DNA of 64,000 nt from CAWCUZ01 sp963798795. GTDB lineage: Bacteria > Acidobacteriota > Vicinamibacteria > Vicinamibacterales > SCN-69-37. The stretch spans positions 1 to 64,000 of the forward strand of contig CAWCUZ010000003.1 of the NCBI GenBank assembly GCA_963798795.1, given 5' to 3'. The notes under the pieces were generated by a model. It had not been told where the DNA came from and did not search any database. It saw only the letters and a program-made list of their open reading frames with translations. The position numbers and the translations under genes were made by a program. Below, one piece after another: positions 9,079-18,147 of this stretch. Position 1 is the first letter of the stretch, and every line of letters begins with the position of its first letter.

Positions 9079-9144
9079 GCCGCCAGCGCCGATGGGCGCG
9101 ACAATCTCACACGGGCCGGGTCGGGTGCCGGCAGCGAGCACCAT
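9073..9144 (-). pseudogene. Ser/Thr protein kinase N-terminal remnant
   Basis: The minus strand encodes MVLAAGTRPGPCEIVAPIGA followed by GGMG, the start and glycine-rich loop of a Hanks-type bacterial kinase (usually GxYEIxxxIGxGGMG). It then stops resembling a kinase and runs in frame into the outer-membrane-factor gene. About 24 residues survive. Confidence 0.6.
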
Positions 9145-9225
9145 GCGCAGGATGATATGCGATCTGTGTTCGGGCGCGTCCGGCCGTTCGCGGTGTCCGG
9201 GCGCGCGGCGGCTCCGTCCCGCGTG

Positions 9226-9330
9226 GTCGATCGGCCGACGCAGGCCGATCGCCGCGCGCGCTTCGAGCGCGAAGCGCAGGCCGTCGCGGCGCTGTCGCAT
9301 CCGAACGTCATTGCGATCTTCTTGAAATAG
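9226..9330 (+). pseudogene. Ser/Thr protein kinase internal remnant, opposite strand
   Basis: The plus strand encodes DRRARFEREAQAVAALSHPN followed by VIAIF, the alpha-C helix and HPNI segment of a Hanks-type kinase, ending at a stop. It is divergent to the N-terminal remnant at 9073-9144. The two pieces belong to adjacent parts of one kinase fold but now face opposite ways, so an inversion or two independent decays occurred here. Confidence 0.6.
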
Positions 9331-9387
9331 CGTCTGCGCCCGGCCCGGTTGATCGGCGCCGGCTCGCGCGCTATTCTCCCGTTCCTC

Positions 9388-9942
9388 ATGTCCCGCCGAC
9401 TCTCGGTTGCCGTGCTCTTCGCGGTCGTGTCCGCCTTCATGCCGCACCCGGCCGCGCGGGCCCAGGGCGATCCCGATCATGCGCGTCTCACCGCGATGGC
9501 CGGCACCTGGGATGTCGATCTGACGTTGCTGGTTCAGCCGACGGCGCCGCCGATCGTGACGAAAGGCACGTCCACCATCAGATCGATCCTGAACGGCCTC
9601 TTCATCGAGGAGACGATCGAAGGCACGCTGAACGGTCGGCCGTTCACGACGATGGCGTGGACGGGGTACAACGCGGATACGAAGCAGTACGAGGCAACCC
9701 GCATCGCGACAACCAACACCGCCCGCATCGCCGAGGCCGGGCGCTTCGATCCGGCGGCGAATCGGTTCGAGCTGATCGCCGAGTTCCCGCTGGCCGGCGA
9801 AACGTGGCGACAGCGAACCGTCATCGAGGTGCTCTCGCCTGACGCGATGGTGGCGACGAGCTACCTGAGCTTCGGCACCGTGCCCGAGTGGAAGGGCGTC
9901 GTGATCAGATACACACGAAGACACGCAGTCGACAGCCCATAA
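9388..9942 (+). CDS. Secreted DUF1579-like protein
   Basis: A 184-residue exported protein. ATG at 9388 gives a signal peptide (MSRRLSVAVLFAVVSAFMP, then AARAQG). The mature part starts HARLTAMAGTWDVDLTL and has TGYNADTKQYEATRI and a C-terminal VVIRYTR strand. The AGTWDV opening and the alternating strand pattern are those of the DUF1579 family, a lipocalin-like barrel of unknown function. It stands alone between kinase remnants and a membrane protein. Confidence 0.75.
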   Translation: MSRRLSVAVLFAVVSAFMPHPAARAQGDPDHARLTAMAGTWDVDLTLLVQPTAPPIVTKGTSTIRSILNGLFIEETIEGTLNGRPFTTMAWTGYNADTKQYEATRIATTNTARIAEAGRFDPAANRFELIAEFPLAGETWRQRTVIEVLSPDAMVATSYLSFGTVPEWKGVVIRYTRRHAVDSP

Positions 9943-10085
9943 TCCCGGTCCGGCAGGCAACGCGTTGGACAACGGCCTTTCGCGGCTCGATCGCACGTTC
10001 GCCACGTTCGCCCGGATGTGGTCGGCCAACATGGCGCCCGTGAACGACGACGGGGGCTGGCCGGGGTTTCGGGTACTCGCGCAAG

Positions 10086-10643
10086 GTGCAGCGCGAGATG
10101 GCGCGCCACATCGACCGGCTGCCGCACGCGATGCGTCACTACCGGTTCTTCGCGTTCGTCGATGCGGTCGTCACGCTGGCGCTCTTCGTCCCGGTCAACG
10201 CTGCGATGGTGCTGACGCTGACGAACCTGCAGGCCAACGGGCCCGTCCCGGGCGTCGTCGCATTCGCGGCGCTCGCCGCGAGCACGGCCGCCTGCCTCGG
10301 ACTCGGTCTGCCGCTCGGGCTGTTCCTGACGTGCGCGGGCTATCAGACCCTGTCGTGGAACCGTGACCTGACGGCCGCCGACGCCGCGTTCGGCCGGCGC
10401 GTCTTCGGCCTGCTCCTGGTGCAGACGACGCGCCTCGCGGGGCTCGTTTGCGCCGGCATGGTCCTCCTTGCCCTCTGGCCGGACGAAGCATCCGTTGCCG
10501 TCAGGGGTCCGCCGCCGTCCATTGGGCTCGGGAATCGGATTGCCGTCCCGTTGGCCGCCGCCGTGTTCAACGGCCTCGTGTTCTGGCGGTACTACGGCCG
10601 CGAACGCTCGAGCCGAACCGGCGGGCCTGCCGATCGCGGCTAA
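10086..10643 (+). CDS. Hypothetical four-helix membrane protein
   Basis: A 185-residue protein with four clear membrane helices: FAFVDAVVTLALFVPVNAAM, VVAFAALAASTAACLGLGLP running into LGLFLT, FGLLLVQTTRLAGLVCAGMV, and IAVPLAAAVFNGLVFWRYYG. The N-terminus is short and basic with a His-rich stretch; GTG at 10086 is the most upstream plausible start. I recognise no family. It lies in the plus direction after the DUF1579 gene with a 143-base gap. Confidence 0.6.
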   Translation: MQREMARHIDRLPHAMRHYRFFAFVDAVVTLALFVPVNAAMVLTLTNLQANGPVPGVVAFAALAASTAACLGLGLPLGLFLTCAGYQTLSWNRDLTAADAAFGRRVFGLLLVQTTRLAGLVCAGMVLLALWPDEASVAVRGPPPSIGLGNRIAVPLAAAVFNGLVFWRYYGRERSSRTGGPADRG

Positions 10644-10673
10644 TCGCCGGCGCGACGGCCCGTTCCCAGCCCG

Positions 10674-11837
10674 CTAGCCGGGCGGCAGGCCGTCGAGGTA
10701 CGCGACGACGTCCGGGCATTTTGCGTTATTGGTGACCACGATCGCCGTCTCCGCCCAGCCGCGCGGCGTATTGCGATGCTCCGCGTCGAGCGCCCCGACG
10801 TCGGCGCCTGCCCCGACGAGCAGCTTCACCATGGCGAGGTCGCCGTTCCAGGCGGCCGAGTGCAGCGCCGTGTGCCGCGACTGGGCCGCCGCGCGCGCGT
10901 TGACGTTTGCGCCATGCGCGAGCAGCCAGCGCACGAGGTCGAGGTGCCCGAAATCGACGGCGCCCATCATGACGTCGTCCTGCACGGCAATGGCCGGATC
11001 CGAGGCGACGAGCCGTTCGAGCGACGCACGATCGCCCAGACGCGCGTACTCCTTCGGTGAGGCCGGCACGCCGCGCGACACGAGGTGGCGGACGAGTGGC
11101 TGGCCGGCCGCGCCCATCCGGCTGACGGCATCGATCGGCGTCGATCCCCAGCGGTCCTTCAGGTCTACCGGCGCGCCGAGCTCGATCAGCCGATCGATCG
11201 CGTACGGCGTCCGCGCGAACGCCAGGATCGATCCGCCGTTCGGTGCGATCTCCGGCAGCCGGTCCGTCCGCAGTTCCGCCTCCACCTGCGCGTCGTCACC
11301 TCGCATGAGTGCTTCGAGCAGGCCAATCCGGGCGCCGCGGACGATGAGCGTCTTCTGCAGATCGGCGTCGTGGCGGTTGATCGCCAGCATCAGCGGCGAC
11401 CAGTGGTCATAGCCCTCGTTCGTACCGTTCACATCGGCGCCGCGATCCAGGAGCAGGTCCACCATCTCCCGACGCGTCGTCTCGATGGCGACGTGGAGCG
11501 CCTGAGGCCGGCCGCCCCAGAACGGATGCGGACCGGCGGCGTTGACGAGCGCCGGGTCGGCATCGAGCCGCTGGCGGACGCGATCGAGGTGGCCGGTGCC
11601 GACTTCCCGGAGGAACGCGTCGACTGCCAACTCCGGGGACGCCGCCGCGGGTGCCGCCTGCAGCTGCTCGACGTGCGCCACGAGCTGCCGCCAGCTCGTG
11701 AAGCCGTACTCGTGCGCGAGATCGAGCTGCGCCGCGGCGAGCTTCGCCGACGGTTGCGTGCGGCGGAGCGCGGACCGGCGATCCTTGGCGGTCTTGCGGA
11801 GCCATTCGAGACTGGGACGAGACGGGAGCGAGGCCAT
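10674..11837 (-). CDS. Ankyrin-repeat protein
   Basis: A 387-residue, probably cytoplasmic protein without signal peptide. The first 60 residues form a helical segment with YGFTSWRQLVAHVE, found at the front of many acidobacterial ankyrin proteins. Ankyrin units follow: QALHVAIETTRREMVDLLLD with RGADVNG, SPLMLAINRHDADLQKTLIV, GHLDLVRWLLAHGANVNARA, and TALHSAAWNGDLAMVKLLVG with AGADVGALD. The middle repeats are degenerate. It probably mediates protein-protein contact; the partner is unknown. The start at 11837 is the first ATG and faces a 240-base divergent intergenic region shared with a PadR gene. Confidence 0.85.
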   Translation of the reverse strand: MASLPSRPSLEWLRKTAKDRRSALRRTQPSAKLAAAQLDLAHEYGFTSWRQLVAHVEQLQAAPAAASPELAVDAFLREVGTGHLDRVRQRLDADPALVNAAGPHPFWGGRPQALHVAIETTRREMVDLLLDRGADVNGTNEGYDHWSPLMLAINRHDADLQKTLIVRGARIGLLEALMRGDDAQVEAELRTDRLPEIAPNGGSILAFARTPYAIDRLIELGAPVDLKDRWGSTPIDAVSRMGAAGQPLVRHLVSRGVPASPKEYARLGDRASLERLVASDPAIAVQDDVMMGAVDFGHLDLVRWLLAHGANVNARAAAQSRHTALHSAAWNGDLAMVKLLVGAGADVGALDAEHRNTPRGWAETAIVVTNNAKCPDVVAYLDGLPPG

Positions 11838-12031
11838 GCGGACACCTTCCTTCGAGTGCGCCCGGTGTCCGCGTGAGTCGGGCAGGGAAAGAAGGCGTAT
11901 TCGATTGGAAGACCAGGCGGGTTCAACCCTGCTCGCGGACCGACGGCGGCCTGGACCGCCGCCGGCATGCTAGCGATGCGGCCGAGGCCTCGTCAAGCAC
12001 GCGCCAGCACGCGCGGCGCCGGAGGGCCTCC

Positions 12032-12075
12032 ACTGTAGCCATTGACAATATATTCACCGTGGCTATAGTCGAGGG
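12032..12075 (+). promoter_or_regulatory. Promoter with dyad for the first PadR-ADOP operon
   Basis: TTGACA (12042-12047) and TATAGT (12064-12069) are 16 bases apart, a strong sigma-70-type promoter. Start of transcription would fall at about 12076, the ATG itself, so the message would be leaderless. Arms ACTGTAGCCA (12032-12041) and TGGCTATAGT (12060-12069) form a 9/10 inverted repeat overlapping both promoter elements, a plausible PadR autoregulatory operator. Confidence 0.7.
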
Positions 12076-12441
12076 ATGCGCGATTCCGGCGAGACTCCTG
12101 GCGACCTGCTGCCGCTGCCTCCGGCGACCCTCCACATCCTGATGGCCCTCGCCGATGGCGATCGGCACGGCTACGCCATCATCCACGAGGTCGCCGGGCG
12201 CACCGGCGGCCGGCTCACGCTCAGCGCCGGCACCCTCTATCGTTCGATTCAACGCCTGCTCGAGCAGGGGCTCATCGTCGAAACGCGCGAGCGCCCCGCG
12301 CCCCAGCACGACGACGAGCGCCGCCGGTACTACCGGCTCACCGCGTTCGGTCGGAAGGTCGCTGAAGCCGAGATGCGGCGGCTGACGGAGCTCGTGAAGA
12401 TCGGCCGGCACGCCGGCCTTCGGCCGGGGAGGGCGTCATGA
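12076..12441 (+). CDS. PadR-family transcriptional regulator
   Basis: A 121-residue PadR regulator. The N-terminal winged helix reads LPPATLHILMALADGDRHGY, then AIIHEVAGRTGGRLTLSAGT and LYRSIQRLLEQGLI, with the wing DERRRYYRLTAFGRKVAEAE. PadR proteins repress adjacent transporter genes until a small ligand binds. The gene overlaps the downstream permease by four bases (ATGA), so the pair is cotranscribed and translationally coupled. The ATG coincides with the predicted transcription start, consistent with a leaderless mRNA. It is probably autoregulated through the dyad just upstream. Confidence 0.9.
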   Translation: MRDSGETPGDLLPLPPATLHILMALADGDRHGYAIIHEVAGRTGGRLTLSAGTLYRSIQRLLEQGLIVETRERPAPQHDDERRRYYRLTAFGRKVAEAEMRRLTELVKIGRHAGLRPGRAS

Positions 12442-15014
12442 CGCTCTACCGGCTGTTCCTATATCTCTATCCCACATCGTTCCGCCTCGAATACGGCGGT
12501 GAGATGACGGCGATCTTCCGCGACCGCTGGCGCCGTGCGAACCCGTTCATGCGCCTGATGATCTGGCTTGCCGTCGTGCCCGAGATCCTCGGGAACGCAC
12601 TCGTCGTGCACTGGGACGTCGCGCGCCAGGATCTGCGGTATGCGGCGCGCGCGTTCCGGCGCTCGCCAGGCTTCGCCGCCACGGCCGTCGCGATCGTCGC
12701 GCTCGGCATCGGCGCGAACACGGCCGTGTTCTCGGTCACGGACTTCATGCTCATCCGCCCGCTGCCATTCGCCGATCCCGACCGGCTCGTCACCGTGATG
12801 GAGAGCACGCCCGGCTACGACGGCATGGAGCTGTCGCCGGGCAACTACCGCGACTGGAAGCGCATGAACCGCGTCGCCCGGGGGATGGGCACCTACACGA
12901 CCTGGACCGCCAACCTCGTCTATGGCGGCACACCGGAACGGGTGACGCAGGCGATGGTTTCCTCCGATCTGTTTCCCGTGCTCGGCGTTTCGCCGTTCAT
13001 CGGCCACGCGTTCTCCGCGGAAGACGATGCGAATGGTGCGCCGGGGACGGCGGTACTGAACTACCAGTTCTGGCAGCAGCGGTTCGGCGGCGATCCGTCA
13101 ATCCTCGGGCGTCACGTCAGCCTCAACGACCAGCCGTTCACCGTGATCGGCGTCATGCCGCCGGACTTCCGGTTCCCGGCCACCGACGTGCAGCTCTGGG
13201 TTCCGCAGCGTTTCGGCGAGGACGACTACCAGGACCGCACGGACAACTACATCACGGCCGTCGCGCGGCTCCGGCCGGGCGTGACCGTGACGCAGGCCCG
13301 GGCGGACTTCGTGCGGGTGGCCAGGCAGCTCGAAGCGCAGTTCCCGCGCGAGAACAAGGATACGTCCGCGACCGTGACGTCGCTGCGCGGTGATCTCTCG
13401 CACCAGTCGAAGTTCCTGCTCTTCGCCCTCAGCGGCGCGGCCGCCTGCGTGCTGCTCATCGTGTGCGCGAACCTCGCGAACCTGCTCATCGCCCGCGCGC
13501 TCGGCCGGCGGCGCGAGCTGGCGGTCCGCGCGGCGATGGGCGCCGGACGCGAGCGCCTCGTGCGGCAGCTGGCCACCGAAAGCCTCGTGCTCGCCCTCGC
13601 CGGCGGCGCGCTCGGCGTCTTCGTGGCCGCCGCCGCCGTGCCGCTGCTCACCCAACTCGTGCCAGGCAACCTGCCGATCGCCCATCCCCCATCCGTCGAT
13701 CTGCGGGTCATGGGTTTCGCGGCCGCGCTCACGGTGCTGACCGGCGTGATCTTCGGCCTGATTCCCGTCCTGCGCGTCGGCGCGGGCGTGGACACGGCCG
13801 GCCTGGCCGAAGGCGCGCGCGCCGGCGGCGGCGCCCGGGAACGCGTCCGCAGCGCACTCGTCATTGCCGAAGTGGCGGCGTCGGTCGTCCTGCTCGTGTC
13901 GACTGGTCTGCTGCTCCGCGCGCTGATCAACGTGCAATCGATCGACCCCGGGTTCCACACGCAGGGCGTCCTGACGCTGCGGACGGGCCTGCCGCATCCG
14001 CGGTACGACGCCACGGCCGATCGGGCGGCGTTCTACGAGCGCGTGCTGGCTCAGGTGCAGGCGCTGCCGGGCGTCGAGGCCGCGGGCTACATCAGCGGCC
14101 TGCCGATGGTGCGCGGCGGCGGCATCTGGGGCGTGAGCCTCACGGGCCAGGTCGTCGTCCGCGGCGACGCGTCGGCGAGCTTGCGCTTCATCACGCCTGG
14201 CTACTTCGCCGCCATGGGGATCCCCGTGCTGCGCGGCCGCGACGTCGAGTCGGCTGATTCGCTCGACCGGCAGAACGTGGCCGTGGTGAGCGCGTCGTTC
14301 GTGAAGCGGTACTTCCCGGATCGCGATCCGCTCGGCCAGACGTTCAACTTCGGGCTTGCGGACCGGACCATCGTCGGCGTCGCCGGCAACGTGAAGGTGC
14401 GCGGCCTGGAGCGCCAGAGCGAGCCGCAGGTCTACCTGCCCTATCGCCAGGTGCAGGACGGCTGGCTCATCGGCTACTTCCCGACGGACCTCGCCGTGCG
14501 CACGCGCGGCGACCTCGATGCGCTCGTGGCTCCCATCCGATCCATCGTCCGGCGCATCGATCCGGAGCTGCCGATCTCCGACGTGCAGACGATCGACCAG
14601 ATCGTCGCGCACACGATGGCTTCCCGCGACACCCAGCTCCGCGTGCTCACGATGTTCGCGGCACTTGCGGTCCTGCTTGCCGGCATCGGCATCCACGGCC
14701 TGCTGTCGTTCACCGTGTCCCAGCGCACCCGGGAGATTGGCGTCCGAATGGCGCTCGGTGCCGATCGCCGGGCGATTCTCGCCATGGTCGCGCGCCAGGG
14801 GGTGCTGCTGGTGCTGGCCGGTGTGGTCGCCGGCTGCGCCCTGGCCTACGGCGCCGGACGCGCGATGCAATCGCTGCTCGCGGGCGTGGCGCCAAACGAC
14901 GCGATCACGTTTGCCGTGGCGATTGGCGTGTCGGCCGCGCTGGCGCTGGCCGGCAGCCTGCTGCCCGCCCTGCGCGCCGCCCGCGTCGATCCGGTCACGG
15001 CGATCAGGGCGTGA
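12438..15014 (+). CDS. ADOP-class ABC permease (MacB/FtsX-like), first copy
   Basis: An 858-residue permease of the ADOP (acidobacterial duplicated orphan permease) type. A short N-terminal region (MTLYRLFLYLYPTSFRLEYG) precedes two FtsX/MacB halves. Each half has a periplasmic MacB-PCD domain (first: ALGIGANTAVFSVTDFMLI; second: SVVLLVSTGLLLRALINV) and a three-helix FtsX block (LSGAAACVLLIVCANLANLL; LAVLLAGIGIHGLLSFTVSQ then RTREIGVRMALG). No ATPase gene lies next to it, as usual for this class, so the energising partner is elsewhere or absent. The substrate is unknown; MacB-like proteins export peptides or drugs or act in mechanotransmission. Confidence 0.9.
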   Translation: MTLYRLFLYLYPTSFRLEYGGEMTAIFRDRWRRANPFMRLMIWLAVVPEILGNALVVHWDVARQDLRYAARAFRRSPGFAATAVAIVALGIGANTAVFSVTDFMLIRPLPFADPDRLVTVMESTPGYDGMELSPGNYRDWKRMNRVARGMGTYTTWTANLVYGGTPERVTQAMVSSDLFPVLGVSPFIGHAFSAEDDANGAPGTAVLNYQFWQQRFGGDPSILGRHVSLNDQPFTVIGVMPPDFRFPATDVQLWVPQRFGEDDYQDRTDNYITAVARLRPGVTVTQARADFVRVARQLEAQFPRENKDTSATVTSLRGDLSHQSKFLLFALSGAAACVLLIVCANLANLLIARALGRRRELAVRAAMGAGRERLVRQLATESLVLALAGGALGVFVAAAAVPLLTQLVPGNLPIAHPPSVDLRVMGFAAALTVLTGVIFGLIPVLRVGAGVDTAGLAEGARAGGGARERVRSALVIAEVAASVVLLVSTGLLLRALINVQSIDPGFHTQGVLTLRTGLPHPRYDATADRAAFYERVLAQVQALPGVEAAGYISGLPMVRGGGIWGVSLTGQVVVRGDASASLRFITPGYFAAMGIPVLRGRDVESADSLDRQNVAVVSASFVKRYFPDRDPLGQTFNFGLADRTIVGVAGNVKVRGLERQSEPQVYLPYRQVQDGWLIGYFPTDLAVRTRGDLDALVAPIRSIVRRIDPELPISDVQTIDQIVAHTMASRDTQLRVLTMFAALAVLLAGIGIHGLLSFTVSQRTREIGVRMALGADRRAILAMVARQGVLLVLAGVVAGCALAYGAGRAMQSLLAGVAPNDAITFAVAIGVSAALALAGSLLPALRAARVDPVTAIRA

Positions 15015-15029
15015 CCGCGCGCGCTTCCC

Positions 15030-15066
15030 TTGCACTTCGACAGGAGATCGCCTAGTCTTGTCGAAG
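15030..15066 (+). promoter_or_regulatory. Promoter with 8-bp dyad for the second PadR-ADOP operon
   Basis: TTGCAC (15030-15035), a 17-base spacer and TAGTCT (15053-15058) make a promoter. CTTCGACA (15035-15042) and TGTCGAAG (15059-15066) are a perfect inverted repeat flanking the -10 element, a likely PadR operator. An AGGGGA ribosome-binding site precedes the ATG at 15089. Confidence 0.6.
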
Positions 15067-15088
15067 CCGAAGGGGAACGCACAGCACC

Positions 15089-15421
15089 ATGCCCGACCGC
15101 CGCCTCGACCTGCCGCAAGGCACGCTCGACCTGCTCATCCTGCGCACGCTGGCGCTCGAACCGCTCCACGGCTGGGGCGTGTCGGAGCGCGTCCAGCAGA
15201 TGTCGCGCGACGTGCTCCGCATCCAGCAGGGCTCGCTCTATCCCGCCCTGCATCGCCTCGAACGCAAGGGCCTGATCAAGGCGCGATGGGGCACGTCCGA
15301 TCAGAACCGGCGTGCGAAGTACTACGAACTCACGCGCACCGGCCGCCGCCAGCTCGAGATGCAGACCAGCGACTGGGCGAAGCTCACCGCCGCCGTCGCC
15401 CACATCCTCGGCACGGCCTGA
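15089..15421 (+). CDS. PadR-family transcriptional regulator
   Basis: A 110-residue PadR protein with the short acidobacterial form. The sequence LPQGTLDLLILRTLALEPLH leads into a winged helix ending GSLYPALHRLERKGLIKARW, then a wing with RRAKYYELTRTGRRQLE and a C-terminal dimerisation helix (WAKLTAAVAHIL). It lies 6 bases upstream of a second ADOP permease and has its own promoter and dyad, so it probably controls that permease and itself. It is only distantly similar to the PadR at 12076. Confidence 0.9.
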   Translation: MPDRRLDLPQGTLDLLILRTLALEPLHGWGVSERVQQMSRDVLRIQQGSLYPALHRLERKGLIKARWGTSDQNRRAKYYELTRTGRRQLEMQTSDWAKLTAAVAHILGTA

Positions 15422-15427
15422 CAGACC

Positions 15428-18073
15428 ATGTGGCGCGACCTGCTCTTCCGCCTGCGCGCGCTCCTGCGCCGCCGCCTCGTCGAAACGGATCTGGATGACG
15501 AGCTGCGCTTTCATCGCGAACGCCAGCTCGACGCGTACCGGCGCGCCGGACTGCCGCCCGCCGAGGCGCGGCGCCGGCTCGCGCTCCAATTCGGAGGGCT
15601 CGACCAGGTCAAGGAGGAATGCCGCAACGTGCGCGGCGTCACGCTGGTCGAACATCTGATCCAGGACGTCCGATACGGCGTGCGGTCGCTCTTCAAGGCG
15701 CCGGCGTTCACGGTCGTTTCGGTGTTGACGCTCGCCCTCGGGCTGGGCGCGAACACGGCCATCTTCTCCGTGGTGTACGGGGTTCTCCTCCGCCCCCTGC
15801 CCTTCGCCGACCCGTCGAAGCTCGTCGTCCTTCACGAAACCACGCCGCAGGTCGGGACGGTCAGCGTGTCGATTCCGAACTTCCTCGACTGGCGCGCGGA
15901 CAGCCGCACCTTCGCGGCCATGTCGGTTGTCGTGGACCTGGACGTCGACCTGGCCGGCGTCAGCCAGCCCGAGAACATCAGCGCACAGGCCGTGTCGTCG
16001 AATTACCTGTCCTTGCTCGGCGCCCGCCCGCTGTTCGGACGTGATTTCGAACCCGCGGAGGACCGCCCCGGCACCGATCCGGTCGCCCTGCTGAGCTATG
16101 GCCTCTGGCAGACGCACTTCGGCGGCGATCGAGACGTGACGGGCCGGACGATCAGCCTCAACGGCCGTCCGGTGACGATCGTCGGCGTCCTGCCGCGCGA
16201 GTTCCGCAGCACGGATCCAGCGAGTCTGTACGAGCCTGTCGGGGCATGGCTGACCGGCAACGACGACGCCATGGATCGCGGCAATCGCGGCGACACCATC
16301 GTCGTCGGGCGGATCGCGCGCGGCGTGACGCTCGATCGAGCCCGTACCGAAATGGAGGGCATCGCGGCGCGCCTGGCGGCAGCCTATCCGAACACCAACG
16401 CGCGATTCGGCGTCGAGCTGCGCTCCATTCGCGACGTCCTCGTCGGCGACGTGCGGCCCGCGCTCTGGGTGCTCTTCGGCGCCGTGCTGTGCGTGCTGCT
16501 GATTGCGTGCGCCAACGTCGCCAACCTGTGTCTGATTCGCGGTGCCAGCCGCGCGCGCGAGATGGCGCTGCGGATCGCCATCGGCGCCGGCCGGCGGCGC
16601 ATCGTCGCGCAACTGCTGGTGGAGGGCGCCCTCCTCGCCTGTGCGGGCGGTGCGCTCGGCATCGGCCTCGCCCTCGCCGGCCTGCACGGCCTCACCGGGC
16701 TCATTCCGGCCGACTCGCTCGGCGGCGCCACCGTCACATTGAACGGCGCCGTGCTCGCGTTCGCGGCCGCAACCGTGATCGTCGCCACGCTGATCTTCGG
16801 CCTGGCGCCGGCGTTTCACGCGGCCAGGACGAGCGTCCAGGCCGACCTGAAAGACGCCGGCCGGGCGGGCAGCACCGGTCGACAGCAGCGGCGCTGGCGC
16901 GCCGTACTGGCCGTCGCCGAAATCGCGCTCGCGATCGTCCTGCTGGTCGGCGCGGGACTGATGACGCGCAGTCTCGCCCGGCTGCTGTCGGTGGACCCGG
17001 GCATTCGAACGGACGGCGTGCTCACCGTCGGCATGACGCTGCGGAGCCAGCGTTACCAGACCGACGAGACGAGGCAACTGTTCTGGCAGCAGATCCTCGA
17101 CGACGCCGGCCGGCTGCCGGGCGTGCAGGCCGTCGCGCTCGGCACCGGCGTGCCGCTCACCAACGGGCATTCGCGGACGGACATCAGCATCGAAGGCCTG
17201 TCCTTTCAGACCGGCGGCCTCCCGCATCCCGACGTCCACATCGTGACGCCTGGTTACGCGGCGGCCCTCGGCCTTCACCTTCTGAACGGGCGCTTCTTCA
17301 CGGACGCAGACACCGATCGATCATCGCCTGTCGGCGTCGTTAATCGCACCGTGGCGGAGCGCTATTTCGCCGGCACGAATCCGGTCGGGAGGCACTTCGC
17401 GTTCGGGCGGCCCGCCTCCGGGCGCGCGCCCGCCTGGATCGCCATTGTCGGCGTCGTCGAGGACACGCGGCTGTACGGCCTCGACAACCCGTCGCGGCTC
17501 GAGGTGTACGTGCCGCTGCCGCAGCGGGTCCGCGGCGAGATGACGATGATCCTGAAAGCCGCGTCGGATCCGGCGGGGCTGGTGCCCTCGATTCGCCGGC
17601 TCGTCGCGTCCATCGATCCTGATCTGCCGCTCTGGGGCGTCGAGACGATGGACGACCTGCGGAACGAGTCGGTGTCGACGCGCCGGGTGACCTTCGTGCT
17701 GCTGTCGCTGTTCAGCGCGCTGGCGCTCGGCCTCGCCACGATCGGCATCTACGGCGTCATGTCGTACTCCGTGTCGCAGCGCACGGCCGAGCTCGGCATC
17801 CGCCTGGCGCTCGGCGCGCCGCGGGCCGGCGTCCTGACGATGATCGTCCGGCAGGGCCTGGTCCTGGCGGCGGCCGGGATCGGCGTCGGCGCCGCTCTGG
17901 CCCTCGGCGTCGCGCGCCTGATGCGCGGTCTGCTGTTTGCGGTGAGCGCCAGCGATCCCGTCACGTTCGTGACCGTCGCCGGCGGCGTGGCCGTCGTCGC
18001 CGCGATCGCGTGCGCGGTGCCCGGATGGCGCGCCCTCCGCGTCGATCCGCTGATCGCGCTGCGTCGCGAGTGA
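15428..18073 (+). CDS. ADOP-class ABC permease (MacB/FtsX-like), second copy
   Basis: An 881-residue permease. The N-terminal 80 residues (LRRRLVETDLDDELRFHRER) are the helical domain typical of PadR-linked ADOP proteins. MacB-PCD and FtsX halves follow: LTLALGLGANTAIFSVVYGV, LLIACANVANLCLIRGASRA, IVLLVGAGLMTRSLARLLSV, and LGLATIGIYGVMSYSVSQRT running into AELGIRLALGAP. Eight membrane helices in two blocks of four are expected. It is the last gene before a separate cassette. Substrate unknown; the tight PadR linkage suggests inducible export. Confidence 0.9.
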   Translation: MWRDLLFRLRALLRRRLVETDLDDELRFHRERQLDAYRRAGLPPAEARRRLALQFGGLDQVKEECRNVRGVTLVEHLIQDVRYGVRSLFKAPAFTVVSVLTLALGLGANTAIFSVVYGVLLRPLPFADPSKLVVLHETTPQVGTVSVSIPNFLDWRADSRTFAAMSVVVDLDVDLAGVSQPENISAQAVSSNYLSLLGARPLFGRDFEPAEDRPGTDPVALLSYGLWQTHFGGDRDVTGRTISLNGRPVTIVGVLPREFRSTDPASLYEPVGAWLTGNDDAMDRGNRGDTIVVGRIARGVTLDRARTEMEGIAARLAAAYPNTNARFGVELRSIRDVLVGDVRPALWVLFGAVLCVLLIACANVANLCLIRGASRAREMALRIAIGAGRRRIVAQLLVEGALLACAGGALGIGLALAGLHGLTGLIPADSLGGATVTLNGAVLAFAAATVIVATLIFGLAPAFHAARTSVQADLKDAGRAGSTGRQQRRWRAVLAVAEIALAIVLLVGAGLMTRSLARLLSVDPGIRTDGVLTVGMTLRSQRYQTDETRQLFWQQILDDAGRLPGVQAVALGTGVPLTNGHSRTDISIEGLSFQTGGLPHPDVHIVTPGYAAALGLHLLNGRFFTDADTDRSSPVGVVNRTVAERYFAGTNPVGRHFAFGRPASGRAPAWIAIVGVVEDTRLYGLDNPSRLEVYVPLPQRVRGEMTMILKAASDPAGLVPSIRRLVASIDPDLPLWGVETMDDLRNESVSTRRVTFVLLSLFSALALGLATIGIYGVMSYSVSQRTAELGIRLALGAPRAGVLTMIVRQGLVLAAAGIGVGAALALGVARLMRGLLFAVSASDPVTFVTVAGGVAVVAAIACAVPGWRALRVDPLIALRRE

Positions 18074-18147
18074 ACGCTCCGCGTCCGCGGTAGGATCGAG
18101 TCGCGCCCCGGCACAGCCGATGTGGTCAGCGCGGCGCGGTCTTCCAG

